This document shows positions 43,223-52,161 of a stretch of 64,000 nt of DNA, piece by piece. The translations under genes and the position numbers were made by a program. The DNA is from Halostreptopolyspora alba (lineage in GTDB: Bacteria; Actinomycetota; Actinomycetes; Streptosporangiales; Streptosporangiaceae): NCBI GenBank assembly GCA_003725585.1, contig RJMB01000001.1, positions 434,001 through 498,000 of the forward strand, in the 5' to 3' direction. The stretch's first letter is position 1. Every line of letters starts with the position of its first letter. Under the pieces are notes generated by a model. The model searched no databases and was not told the DNA's origin. It worked only from the letters and a program-made list of their open reading frames with translations.

Positions 43223-44997
43223 GCACCGGCACGTTGACCCGTGAGCCCACCGGCCCCACCGGACCCACCAAAGGCCGCCGGTTCCGCGCGCGCTTCGGAC
43301 GCCCGTTCGAGACCGCCAGCCTGGGGATCGGCCTGGTGCTCATCGCGCTGGTGATGATCCCCCTGCTGCGGGTGATGGTCGGCCTGTTCTGGGTCGACGG
43401 TGAGCTGACCGCGCGCCCCATCACCCGCACCCTCGCCCTACCCGACCTGGACGAGCTGCTGCTCAACACCGCGATCGTGGTGATCGCCAGCAGCGCCGTC
43501 GCGTGGGTCATCGGCGTCGGCCTCGCCTGGCTCAACGAGCGCACCAACGCCCGCATGGGGCTGCTCACCGACTCGATGCCGCTGCTGCCGTTCCTGCTTC
43601 CCCCGGTGGCCGGCGCGATCGGTTGGGTCATGCTGCTCTCGCCGCGCGCCGGCCTGCTGAACTCCTGGATCCGCGACGTCCTCTCGTTCGTCGGCATCAA
43701 CCTGGAGACCGGCCCCTTCGACATCCACTCCTGGTACGGGCTGATCCTGGTCTACGCCGTCTACGCCGTCCCATTCGTGTTCATGACGGCCGCGGCCGGC
43801 CTGCGCAACCTCGACTCCTCACTGGAGGAGGCGTCCCGGCTCAGCGGCGCCAGCATGTTCCGCACCCTGCGCAAGGTCACCCTGCCCCTGGTCGCTCCGA
43901 GCCTGGGCGCCGGGGTGTTGCTGAGCGTCTGGTTCGGCGCCGGGATGTTCTCACTGCCCTCCATCGTCGGAACTCCCGCGAACATTGATGTGCTGGCGGT
44001 TCGGATCGTCGAGCTGCTCACCTTCACCTACCCGCCCGACACCGAGGTCGCCGTCGGGTTGAGCGCGTTCGTGGTCGGGTTCGTGGGACTGGCCTACTGG
44101 TTGCAGGCGCGCATCCTGCGCAGCGGCCGCTACGCGGTGCAGTCGGGCAAGGGCGGCGGCGTGCGACGCATCGATCTCGGCGTCTGGAAGTGGCCGATAC
44201 GCCTGCTGGTGCTGGGCTACGTGTTCGCCTCGACCGTGCTGCCGATGCTGGCGCTGGTGCTGGTCTCGCTCAACGGTTTCTGGACCCCGGACATCGCCTG
44301 GAGCAACCTCAGCCTGGAGGCGCTGCGGCAGTCCGTCCTCGACGACCCGGTGACCCGCCAGGCCCTGGTCAACAGCCTCGGTCTCGGCGTCGCCGGCGGG
44401 CTCATCGGCATCCTCGCGGCGGCGGCCGTATCGCTGTACGTCGCGCGGCGCCGCACCGTTCTCGCGGGGGCCGTGGACGCCGGCATCAAGCTGCCCGCGG
44501 CGGTGTCCAACATGGTGATCGCGGTCGGGATCCTGCTGGTGTTCGGCGGCGCGCCGTTCATGCTCTCCGGGACCCTGGTGATCCTGCTCATCGGCTACCT
44601 CGCGTTGTACCTCCCTCAGGCGTCCATCGCGGCGGACGCGGCGGTCAGCGGGGTGGGCGAGGAGCTTCCCGAAGCCTCCGCCGTGTCCGGCGCCACCCCG
44701 TTCAGGACCTTCCGCAAGGTCCACCTCCCGCTGATGATGCCGGGGCTCGTCGCGGGGTGGGCGCTGCTGTTCATCCGGATGGTCGGCGACCTCACGGCGT
44801 CGGCGATCCTCGCCGGAACGGGGAACACCGTGGTGGGCTTCCGTGTCCTGGAGGTGTTCAACAGCGGTTCCTACGCGCTACTCGCGTCGCTGTCCACGGT
44901 CCTGGTCCTGGTGACGGGCGTGGTGCTGACGGCCGTACTCGCCTACACCCGACGCGCGTCACGCTATTCCGGCTCGACCCAGATCGGTGGGATGTGA
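43219..44997 (+). CDS. ABC transporter permease (duplicated, FbpB/ThiP type)
   Basis: 592 aa with about 12 membrane helices in two homologous halves. Each half ends in an EAA-like loop contacting the ATPase: EEASRLSGASMFRTLRKVTL near residue 200 and EEASAVSGATPFRTFRKVHL (written ELPEASAVSGATPFRTFRK) near 490. Double-length permeases of this kind serve Fe3+, thiamine, 2-aminoethylphosphonate and related importers. ATG overlaps the ATPase stop. Confidence 0.93.
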   Translation: MSTGTLTREPTGPTGPTKGRRFRARFGRPFETASLGIGLVLIALVMIPLLRVMVGLFWVDGELTARPITRTLALPDLDELLLNTAIVVIASSAVAWVIGVGLAWLNERTNARMGLLTDSMPLLPFLLPPVAGAIGWVMLLSPRAGLLNSWIRDVLSFVGINLETGPFDIHSWYGLILVYAVYAVPFVFMTAAAGLRNLDSSLEEASRLSGASMFRTLRKVTLPLVAPSLGAGVLLSVWFGAGMFSLPSIVGTPANIDVLAVRIVELLTFTYPPDTEVAVGLSAFVVGFVGLAYWLQARILRSGRYAVQSGKGGGVRRIDLGVWKWPIRLLVLGYVFASTVLPMLALVLVSLNGFWTPDIAWSNLSLEALRQSVLDDPVTRQALVNSLGLGVAGGLIGILAAAAVSLYVARRRTVLAGAVDAGIKLPAAVSNMVIAVGILLVFGGAPFMLSGTLVILLIGYLALYLPQASIAADAAVSGVGEELPEASAVSGATPFRTFRKVHLPLMMPGLVAGWALLFIRMVGDLTASAILAGTGNTVVGFRVLEVFNSGSYALLASLSTVLVLVTGVVLTAVLAYTRRASRYSGSTQIGGM

Positions 44998-45136
44998 ATG
45001 CCGGACCACCCAACACCACACCGGACCCCGACGAGACCGCGCGCCCGCGACCGGAGCGGGCCGCGACACCGCTCCCACACCACCCACGACCATCCCGACC
45101 TGCCCTGACACCGTTCGGGGACCACGAGGAGGAACC

Positions 45137-46162
45137 ATGAGGACTGGCAACCTATCGGCGATCGGAGCGGGCCTCGCTCTCACTCTCGCACTCAGCGCGT
45201 GCGGCTCCGACTCCGTCGGCTCGGGCTCGGCCGACGTCAGTGACAACCCCGAGCTCCAGGAGCTCGTGGAGGCCGCCCAGGAGGAAGGCACGCTCACCCT
45301 CTACGGGGTTCCCGCGGAGAATCTGCTCCGCAGCGTCGCCGACGAGTTCACCGAACTGTACGGGATCGAGGTCGAGCCCGTACGCCTGGTGTCGTCCGAC
45401 CTGTCGCAGCGGTTCTCCTCGGAGGCCAGCGCGGGGGAGCCGGCCAGCGACGCCATCCTGCTGACCCACTCACCCTTCTACGCCGAGGCGTTGGACAAGG
45501 ACTGGCTCACCCCCCTCACTGAGGCCGAGGTCCCCGACTACCCCGACTCCTACCCCGAGGACTTCGTGGTCGAGGACGGCGACGTCCCACTGGTCAGCCT
45601 CGTCCCGACGAGCATGGTGTACAACACCGACGAGGTGTCCGAGGCGCCCACATCGTGGGAGGAGTACGCCGAGCCCGAGTACGAGGGCAAGCTCGCGGTC
45701 GCCGACCCGGCCACCTCGCCGGCGAACCTCGCCTTCTGGCAGATCATGCGCGACGAGTACGGCGACGACTTCCTGCGCGGCATCGCGGAGAACGACCCGA
45801 CCTGGCACAACAGCGCGGTTCCGGGAACCCAGGCCGTCGCCGCCGGCGAGGCCACGCTCGGCCATCCCGGGGTGCAGGCCATCGTGGACAACCTCCGGGA
45901 GTCCGACGCCCCGGTCAAGGCCACCGTTCCCGGCCCCACCACCGGACCGGAGATCGCGCTCGGCCTCACCGAGGGCGCGCAGAACCCCAACGCCGCCAAG
46001 CTGTTCGCCCACTACATCCTCTCCGAGGAGGGCAACACGCATCTGGCCGAGATCTCCGAGGCGGCCTCCCCGTACGGACTGGGGCTGGATGACTTCCAGC
46101 GGCCGGAACCCGTCTCGGACGAGCAGGAGGCCGAGATCTCCGAGCTGCTCGGAGCCGAGTGA
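45137..46162 (+). CDS. ABC transporter substrate-binding lipoprotein
   Basis: 341 aa from ATG 45137 with GAGGAGG upstream. Lipobox LALSAC with Cys about 22, so membrane-anchored outside. Periplasmic-binding type II fold (GTLTLYGVPAENLLRSVADE, DAILLTHSPFYAEALDKDW). The adjacent Tyr-Tyr pair that binds Fe3+ in FbpA is not seen (the end reads SEAASPYGLGLDDF), so ferric iron is unlikely; an organic anion or amine is a better guess. Located 140 bases after the permease and 54 before the first P450. Confidence 0.88.
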   Translation: MRTGNLSAIGAGLALTLALSACGSDSVGSGSADVSDNPELQELVEAAQEEGTLTLYGVPAENLLRSVADEFTELYGIEVEPVRLVSSDLSQRFSSEASAGEPASDAILLTHSPFYAEALDKDWLTPLTEAEVPDYPDSYPEDFVVEDGDVPLVSLVPTSMVYNTDEVSEAPTSWEEYAEPEYEGKLAVADPATSPANLAFWQIMRDEYGDDFLRGIAENDPTWHNSAVPGTQAVAAGEATLGHPGVQAIVDNLRESDAPVKATVPGPTTGPEIALGLTEGAQNPNAAKLFAHYILSEEGNTHLAEISEAASPYGLGLDDFQRPEPVSDEQEAEISELLGAE

Positions 46163-46216
46163 TCGCGAGCCCGTCGATACGGACCGCTCGACCCGCTCAA
46201 CGAGAAGGAGCGTGTG

Positions 46217-47467
46217 ATGACCCACCGCGAGACCGCGGACGACCAGCCCACCGAGGACCGCGTCCTGACCGACGACTTCGACCCGAAGGCTCCGGAGACG
46301 TTCACCAGCGCCCACGAGCTCTACGCCGACATGCGGCAACAGTGCCCCGTCGCGCACAGTTACGGGTTCGACGGCGGGTTCTGGGCACTGTTCCGCCACG
46401 AGGACGTCAACCGGGTCCTGCGCGACCCGGACACGTTCACCACCTCGGTGCAGAACACGGTTCCCAAGTTCGCGTTCACCGGGCGGCGTCCTCCGCTACA
46501 CCTGGACCCGCCGGAGCACACCGCCTACCGGCGGGTCATCAACCGGTTCTTCACCCCGACCAAGATGCGCGCGATGCATCCCCGGGTACGCGAGGCCGCC
46601 GTCGAACTGTTGCAACCGATGATCGCCTCCGGGGCGGGCGACATCTCCAAGGAGTACGCCCAGCGGTTCCCGGCGATGGTCTTCGCTGAGTTCTTCAACC
46701 TGGAGCGCGAGCAGGCGGCGCTGATCAAGGAGATCAGTGCCGCCTACGTCGCCGCGATCGTGGCCGTGGACGACGAGACGGTCAAACGACTCAGTGGACG
46801 GTTGTACGAGATCGCCCAGGCGGTCATCGACGAGCGGCGGGCCGCGCCCATGGACCCCGACACCGACCTCACGACCGCGCTCATGCAGGCCACCTACGAG
46901 GGGGAGCCGCTGCCACCGGAGATGGTGCTCGGCTGCGTGCGCCAACTCCTGGTCACCGGCATGGTCGCCCCCAGCGTGTTCATCGGGAACATGTTCGTCC
47001 ACCTCGACCGCGACCCCGAACTCGCGCGAACCCTGCGGGAGAACCCCGAGCGGATCCCGGCCGCGGTCGAGGAGTTCCTCCGGATGTACGGGCCGTACCG
47101 GGGCATGGCTCGTACCGCGCGCGAGGACGTCGTCTTCGAGGGGCGGCGGATCAAGGCGGGCGAGCCGATCGCGCTGGTCTACACCTCGGCCAACCGTGAC
47201 GAGCGGGTCTTCCCCAACGGGGAGACCTTCCAGTTCGACCGCCCCAACCTGAACGAGCACATCTCCTTCGGCGCCGGGGTGCACAGCTGCCCCGGCGCGC
47301 CCCTGGCCCGCATGATGATGACCGTAACGTTGGAGGAGGCACTCGCCCGCACCACCGACTTCGAGGTCACGGGGCCGGTCGAGATGGCGAAGTGGGCCGA
47401 GTGGGGCACCAACTCGGTCCCGTTGCGCTTCACCCCCTCGGAACACAACACGGGTGAGCGGCCATGA
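46217..47467 (+). CDS. Cytochrome P450 (first of a tandem pair)
   Basis: 416 aa; ATG 46217 chosen because AGAAGGAG is six bases upstream (a GTG at 46214 is too close). Heme ligand Cys about 358 in FGAGVHSCPGAPLA; ExxR in VEEFLRMYGPYRG; meander and TSANRD are clear. The I-helix, normally AGxxT with an acid-alcohol pair for O2 activation, reads LLVTGMVAPSVFIG with neither Glu/Asp nor Thr at those positions. No ferredoxin or reductase is nearby. Overlaps the second P450 by four bases. Confidence 0.92.
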   Translation: MTHRETADDQPTEDRVLTDDFDPKAPETFTSAHELYADMRQQCPVAHSYGFDGGFWALFRHEDVNRVLRDPDTFTTSVQNTVPKFAFTGRRPPLHLDPPEHTAYRRVINRFFTPTKMRAMHPRVREAAVELLQPMIASGAGDISKEYAQRFPAMVFAEFFNLEREQAALIKEISAAYVAAIVAVDDETVKRLSGRLYEIAQAVIDERRAAPMDPDTDLTTALMQATYEGEPLPPEMVLGCVRQLLVTGMVAPSVFIGNMFVHLDRDPELARTLRENPERIPAAVEEFLRMYGPYRGMARTAREDVVFEGRRIKAGEPIALVYTSANRDERVFPNGETFQFDRPNLNEHISFGAGVHSCPGAPLARMMMTVTLEEALARTTDFEVTGPVEMAKWAEWGTNSVPLRFTPSEHNTGERP

Positions 47468-48666
47468 CCGAGCCGGCCCACCGGCCGCCGGCCGAGGACT
47501 TCGACCCCACGCGCAGCCAGCACCCGGACGACGTGCACGCGATGTATGAGCACCTGCGCGAGCACTGCCCCCTCGGTTACAGCAGTGCCTACGGTGGGCA
47601 CTGGGCACTCAGCCGGTACGAGGACGTCAAAGCGGCGGCCAGCGACCCGCGCACCTTCATATCGTCGGTGCGCGCGGTGGTTCCCAGCGATCCCCGGGGG
47701 TTGCGCCGCCCGCCACTGAACTACGACGCCCCCGACCACACCCCGTTCCGCAGGGCCCTCGACCGCACCCTCCAGCGGCAACGGGTCGCCCGGCTCGAAG
47801 GTCCCCTCGCCGGCCACGCCGAGCGGGAGCTCGAACCGCTGTTGGCACGGGGCGGCGGGGACGTGGCCCAGGAGTACGGCGCCCGGTTCCCGGCGTGGGT
47901 GACCGTGGAGTGGCTCAACCTCAGCCACGACACCGCCCCCGTCCTGGCCGAGCACGCCACGCGCTGGGTCAACGCCTGGCGCGACGAGGACGCCGCCGCG
48001 GTCAACGAGCACAGCGAGCACATGTACCGGATCGCCCGCGACCTCGTCGCGGCGCGCGAACGCGAGCCGCTGCCCGTGGAACGGGACCCGGCGAGCTCGC
48101 TGCTCGCGGAACGTCCCAACGGGCAACCCCTCGACCGGGAGCAGATCGTTGGCGCGCTGCGGCAGTCGCTGGTGGTCGGGATGGTCGCGCCGCCGATCCT
48201 GCTGGGATCCATCTGCGCGCACCTGTCCGCGGACCGGGAGCTGCAGCAGCGGCTCCGGTCGCACCCTGAGCTACTGCCGGACGCCGTCGAGGAGTTCCTG
48301 CGGCTCTACACCCCCTACCGCGGGTTCGCGCGCACCGTGAGTACCGAACAGACGTTGCACGGCCGCACGATCCGGCCGGGTGAGCCCGTCACGCTGTCGT
48401 ACGCCTCCGCCAACCGGGACGCGACCGTGTTCGACGACCCCGACACGTTCCGGCTGGGACGGCCCAACATCCACGAGCACCTCGCGTTCGGCCGGGGGAG
48501 GCACCGCTGCGCCGGAATGCCCCTGGCCCGGCTGGGTCTGCTCGTGTCCCTGCGCACCCTGCTCGCCCGTACCCGGCATTTCGCGATCTCCGGCGAGGTC
48601 GAGGGGGCACGGATGCCCGAGGTGGGAGTGGTGTCGTCCCCCGTGCGCCTCACCCCCGCGGGCTGA
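47464..48666 (+). CDS. Cytochrome P450 (second of a tandem pair)
   Basis: 400 aa, ATGA overlap with the first P450. Heme Cys about 349 in FGRGRHRCAGMPLA; ExxR in VEEFLRLYTPYRG. I-helix reads SLVVGMVAPPILLGS, the same GMVAP replacement as its partner. Shared blocks (FLR..PYRG.ART, ASANRD, RPNIHEH) show it arose by tandem duplication of a common ancestor. With the importer it likely oxidises the imported compound. Followed by a strong terminator. Confidence 0.92.
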   Translation: MTEPAHRPPAEDFDPTRSQHPDDVHAMYEHLREHCPLGYSSAYGGHWALSRYEDVKAAASDPRTFISSVRAVVPSDPRGLRRPPLNYDAPDHTPFRRALDRTLQRQRVARLEGPLAGHAERELEPLLARGGGDVAQEYGARFPAWVTVEWLNLSHDTAPVLAEHATRWVNAWRDEDAAAVNEHSEHMYRIARDLVAAREREPLPVERDPASSLLAERPNGQPLDREQIVGALRQSLVVGMVAPPILLGSICAHLSADRELQQRLRSHPELLPDAVEEFLRLYTPYRGFARTVSTEQTLHGRTIRPGEPVTLSYASANRDATVFDDPDTFRLGRPNIHEHLAFGRGRHRCAGMPLARLGLLVSLRTLLARTRHFAISGEVEGARMPEVGVVSSPVRLTPAG

Positions 48667-48672
48667 GGGCGG

Positions 48673-48721
48673 CCGGGCGGCCGGGGTCGGGTGGCCCACC
48701 CGGTCCCGGCCGCCCGGTTTT
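48673..48721 (+). terminator. Rho-independent terminator of the ABC-P450 operon
   Basis: 13-base perfect stem (48673-48685 with 48705-48717) containing an inner GGGT/ACCC stem, followed by TTTT at 48718-48721. Lies between the P450 stop and the convergent hypothetical gene stop. Confidence 0.88.
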
Positions 48722-49212
48722 CAGTCGGCGACGACGCGCGTGTGGACGTACCCGAACCGGTCGGCGACGCCGCGTCCCCGTGACGCCCGGCGTCCGGCGA
48801 TCCCGGTGCCCTCACGCTGGCGGCGTACCACGTAGGTCCCGGGGGCGATCCCGGTGCCGCCGTGCTCGGCGTGGATCAGATAGGCGGGGCCGGTCGTTCG
48901 CAGTGCCCCCAGGGCGAGCTGGGTGCGGTCCTCGACACCGCCGCTCGCCCAGTGGCAGGTGCCGGGATCGGCCACCAGCGTGTGCGGGTTCCCGCCGGTG
49001 GTGCTGCGCAGCAGCTCGATCCCCTCGGGCGGTACGGCGGTCCACTGAGCTGGTGGAAGGTGGACGTCGTCCTCGACGAGGCGGTACGGGATGACGAGCA
49101 GGTCGCCCTGGGCCTGGGGGGCGTCGATGACGGGAACGGTTGTCGCGCGTTCCAGGTGGTCGGGGATGTTTTGGCCGCTGCGCTCACCGAGTTGGGCCAG
49201 GGTCATGGTCAT
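48721..49212 (-). CDS. Hypothetical protein paired with the DUF6745 gene
   Basis: 163 aa from ATG 49212 (GGTGA five bases upstream; an ATG at 49206 is possible). Mostly beta-rich, with GDLLVIPYRLVEDDVHLPPA, GGNPHTLVADPGTCHWASGG and PAYLIHAEHGGTGIAPGTYV, ending in a basic tail with RRQREGTGIAGRR. No family name recognised, but a short beta-protein of this type commonly precedes or follows DUF6745 genes in actinomycetes. Function unknown; the pair is probably co-transcribed (57-base gap). Confidence 0.65.
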   Translation of the reverse strand: MTMTLAQLGERSGQNIPDHLERATTVPVIDAPQAQGDLLVIPYRLVEDDVHLPPAQWTAVPPEGIELLRSTTGGNPHTLVADPGTCHWASGGVEDRTQLALGALRTTGPAYLIHAEHGGTGIAPGTYVVRRQREGTGIAGRRASRGRGVADRFGYVHTRVVAD

Positions 49213-49268
49213 GGATATCACCGTGGTGTGGTCGTGGTGCGGACGGGCGGTGTTCCGGGAGTGGTGGT

Positions 49269-50504
49269 TCAGGTGCGGCGGGCGAGCCGGGCGTACACCT
49301 CACCGGGGAGCCCGTAGGTCCACCCGGCCGCCGCGACCGGGTCGTCGATGCCGTCGGGCACGGACAGGCCGTAGCGGCGTCGGTGGCCGTCGCGCTCCAC
49401 CGAGCCGTTGACGGCCAGCAGCAGCCGCGAGGGAGGCAGTCGAACGTCGCGGGGCGTGTCGTAGAGCCGCAGCTCACAGCCGGGGTTTCCCGGGTCGGGC
49501 GCGGTCGCCAGGAGCCGCAGCCCGGCCTGGTCGATGTAGGTGTCCCAGCCCAGCCGCTCGATGGCGGTACGGCGCACCTCCACGTTGCGCTCGGCGGCGA
49601 TTCGTTCCGCCGTGGGCGCGGTCAGCACCCACTCCGGTACCGGGGTGCCGTGCAGCACGTGCACGCCCCACCCGTCGCCGAACACCACCGCCGGGCCGTC
49701 GTCGCGGTGCAACCGCAGCTGTCCGTTCGGGGCGTGCGGCAGCGGCTCGTGGTGCACGGCCAGCGGCCGCTCGGCGACGACGCACACCTCCTCGCCGGGC
49801 CACCACCAGCCGCAGGACCGCGCCAGGCTCGCCCACAGGTCGAGCCGGCGCCCCCTGTCGGCGGAGACGGGGAGCATACCGAGCCGGCGCCAGGTGTCAT
49901 AGCGCGCGACCCACGGGGCCTCGTGCTGGCCGGACCAGACCGGGCCGACCGGCCTTCCCGCGAGGGTGGTGAAGGCGGTACGTAACGGTCCCGCCACGGC
50001 GTCGCCAACGCTGGCCTGGAGGGGGTCACCCACGGCGATCTCCAACAGCGGGCGAAGCGGCATCCCGCGACCCAGGGCGTCCTCCGGCGGGATATCCCGC
50101 GCCGTCCTGCGCAGCCCCGGCGGCACCGGCGCGCCCGCCAGGCGCGCGTTGACCAGTCGGTCCAACCCACGCCGCAGGTCCATCATCTGGGTGGCCAGCC
50201 GGGACGCGGTGGGCCACTCGGACACCCGGTTCCGGGAGTCGGCCGCCCTCAGCCGGACCGGAGCGGGGTCGGGAGACTCCTCAGGAGCGAGACGCGCCAT
50301 GGCCGCGGGGGAGTCGACCCAGCGGAAACGGGGTGGTCGCTGGCCGATGGTTTCGTACAGTTCGGTGATGGCCGCCTCAGTGGCCGGCCGGTCGGCGGGA
50401 AGGGTGGACAGCGCGTGCCCAAGCCACTCGTCCCGGATCTGTGTCGCCCGCCGCAGCAGGTCGGTGTCGGAGGTCGGGCTTCCTGGCCCGAGAGGCCCGC
50501 TCAT
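49269..50504 (-). CDS. DUF6745 family protein
   Basis: 411 aa from ATG 50504 (a longer frame to 50576 is Arg-rich and has no good ribosome site; start uncertain). The C-terminal half shows the family pattern: LRLHRDDGPAVVFGDGWGVH, VLHGTPVPEWVL, RTAIERLGWDTYIDQAGLRL, CELRLYDTP, and VNGSVERDGHRRRYGLSVPD ending AAAGWTYGLP. Soluble, no signal peptide or membrane helices. Function unknown. Second member of a conserved two-gene unit with the gene at 48721-49212; diverges from the HTH_42 gene. Confidence 0.75.
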   Translation of the reverse strand: MSGPLGPGSPTSDTDLLRRATQIRDEWLGHALSTLPADRPATEAAITELYETIGQRPPRFRWVDSPAAMARLAPEESPDPAPVRLRAADSRNRVSEWPTASRLATQMMDLRRGLDRLVNARLAGAPVPPGLRRTARDIPPEDALGRGMPLRPLLEIAVGDPLQASVGDAVAGPLRTAFTTLAGRPVGPVWSGQHEAPWVARYDTWRRLGMLPVSADRGRRLDLWASLARSCGWWWPGEEVCVVAERPLAVHHEPLPHAPNGQLRLHRDDGPAVVFGDGWGVHVLHGTPVPEWVLTAPTAERIAAERNVEVRRTAIERLGWDTYIDQAGLRLLATAPDPGNPGCELRLYDTPRDVRLPPSRLLLAVNGSVERDGHRRRYGLSVPDGIDDPVAAAGWTYGLPGEVYARLARRT

Positions 50505-50657
50505 CGGGCGATGGCGGTGCCGCCTTTCCAGTCGAACATGACCCGATTCGTACACGTACCGGAGCCCGGTCCGCAAGTACCGCCGGGCGGGTGGGGCGTT
50601 CCGCCCCGCCCCTCTCGTCGCCCGGGGATGTCACCATCGGGGCCTACGATGACGGGT

Positions 50658-51758
50658 ATGACCACCGCTCTCCGGCGTGAACAGGTTCTCGGCTACCGGG
50701 TTCGGGCCCAGCAACTCGACCGGGAGGAAGGCGAGCTCGCCGACACCACCGTCCTCGACGTGGGCGCGCAGGACACCGGGCCCGACGGTGCGCTGTGGGC
50801 ACTGGCGATACGTGGCGTGGACGTGTCCGGGGTCTCCGACGACGACCTCGCCATGGCCTGGACCATCCGCGGCGCGCCGCACGTCTACCGCCGCTCGGAC
50901 CTGCCACACGTGGCCACGTCGGTGTGGCCGTACTCCGAGGCCGACGCCGCGAAGCGCGTCTTCGACGCGACCAAGCCACTCAAGGAGGCCGGTATCGGCG
51001 CCCTCGAAGCGTTGGGCGAGGTGGCGCGGACGATGCGTTCGGTGGTGACCGAGCCGATGGCCAAGGGCGAGGTCTCCACCCGGATGACCGCGCTGATGGG
51101 CCGGCCCTACCTGCGGTACTGCCGCCCGTGCCAGGCGACCCACCTCTACGAGATGCCGTTTCGGCTCGCGGCGCTGCACGCCGGGCTGGAGCTGCGGCCC
51201 CGGACATCGCCCCCGGTGTTGCGGCCCGTCCCCGGATTCGAGTGGGCCGGCGGGGCGGGCCGGCGGTACGACGTCATCCGGGGGTATCTGCGCGTGTACG
51301 GCCCCGCCACCCCGAAACAGGTCGCGGAGTACCTCGAGGCGCCCGTCAAGGAGGTCAGGGCCCACTGGCCCGCCGACACCGTCGAGGTGTCCCTCGACGG
51401 GCAGACCAGGTGGCTGCTCGCGGAGGACGCGGACCTGCTGGAGGCCGGCCCGGTGCGGACGACGCGGCTGCTCGGCCCCTACGACCTGTTCCTACAGGCC
51501 AGGGACCGATCCCTGCTGGTGGCCGAGCCGCGGCGTGCCAAGGAGCTGTGGCCGGTGCTGGGACGACCCGGGGCCGTGCTCTCCGACGGTGAGATCGTCG
51601 GGACGTGGCGGCCGCGCAAGGCCGGAAAGTCGTTCGCGGTGCGCGTCGAGCTGTGGACCGGGGATTCCACGTCACTGCGCGGGGCCGTGGAGGAGCAGGC
51701 GGAAAAGCTCGCCCAGTATCGGGGATCGCGGTTGTCGAGCGTCGATTTCGCCGAATAA
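50658..51758 (+). CDS. Winged-helix HTH_42 family protein (AlkZ/YcaQ-like)
   Basis: 366 aa from ATG 50658. Family markers: DLAMAWTIRGAPHVYRRSDL, GRPYLRYCRPCQATHLYEMP, YGPATPKQVAEYL, and GEIVGTWRPRKAG near the end. Members include DNA glycosylases such as AlkZ that unhook crosslinks and use a QxQ motif; here the equivalent near residue 37 reads DVGAQDTGPDG, so the first Gln is Gly. Catalysis is therefore doubtful or altered, as in many uncharacterised members. Transcribed alone. Confidence 0.78.
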   Translation: MTTALRREQVLGYRVRAQQLDREEGELADTTVLDVGAQDTGPDGALWALAIRGVDVSGVSDDDLAMAWTIRGAPHVYRRSDLPHVATSVWPYSEADAAKRVFDATKPLKEAGIGALEALGEVARTMRSVVTEPMAKGEVSTRMTALMGRPYLRYCRPCQATHLYEMPFRLAALHAGLELRPRTSPPVLRPVPGFEWAGGAGRRYDVIRGYLRVYGPATPKQVAEYLEAPVKEVRAHWPADTVEVSLDGQTRWLLAEDADLLEAGPVRTTRLLGPYDLFLQARDRSLLVAEPRRAKELWPVLGRPGAVLSDGEIVGTWRPRKAGKSFAVRVELWTGDSTSLRGAVEEQAEKLAQYRGSRLSSVDFAE

Positions 51759-52161
51759 TTTCGCCCACGGCGGCCGGAAGCAACCACTTGTCGGAACCCG
51801 GAAAACGAATCGTGGCGACTCTTTTCAGTGGCTTTTTGTGACGACTGTCTGTGGAATTTGTTCAACTCTCGGTTTTTCGCTCTCCGTTTTCTTCTCCGGG
51901 TTCCTCCACGGGTGAGGGCGCGCTCGTCCACTTCGAACTCCCAGCGCACGGATGATCCTTCGCTGAGCTGGGCGGTGGCCGTGGTGGGAGGGTGACCCAT
52001 GGGATCCGGTGGGACCGAGGTTTCCGTTGTCGGGTGGAATTCCTCGTCTCGTCGGGCGGTATGGGGTGCTCCGTCGGGGGAAGAAAGGACGACGAATAAT
52101 TGACCTGGACGCACGACCCGGAATACAATGTGGGAAGCACGGCGATGCGAAGGGAAGTGCG
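51759..52161. other. Intergenic region, AT-richer than neighbours
   Basis: 403 bases between the HTH_42 and SWIM genes. 51760-51900 is less GC-rich (TTTCAGTGGCTTTTTGTG, TTTTCTTCTCC). A minus-strand frame from ATG 52000 gives a basic peptide with RKRRAKNRELNKFHRQSSQK but runs through the HTH_42 gene, so it is not accepted. No RNA gene recognised. Confidence 0.45.

Noticed and set aside
45137..46162. Ferric-iron binding protein (FbpA)
   Set aside because: The expected adjacent Tyr pair near the C-terminus is not seen.
51479..52000. Minus-strand basic peptide starting at 52000
   Set aside because: Runs deep into the HTH_42 gene and lacks a clear ribosome site.
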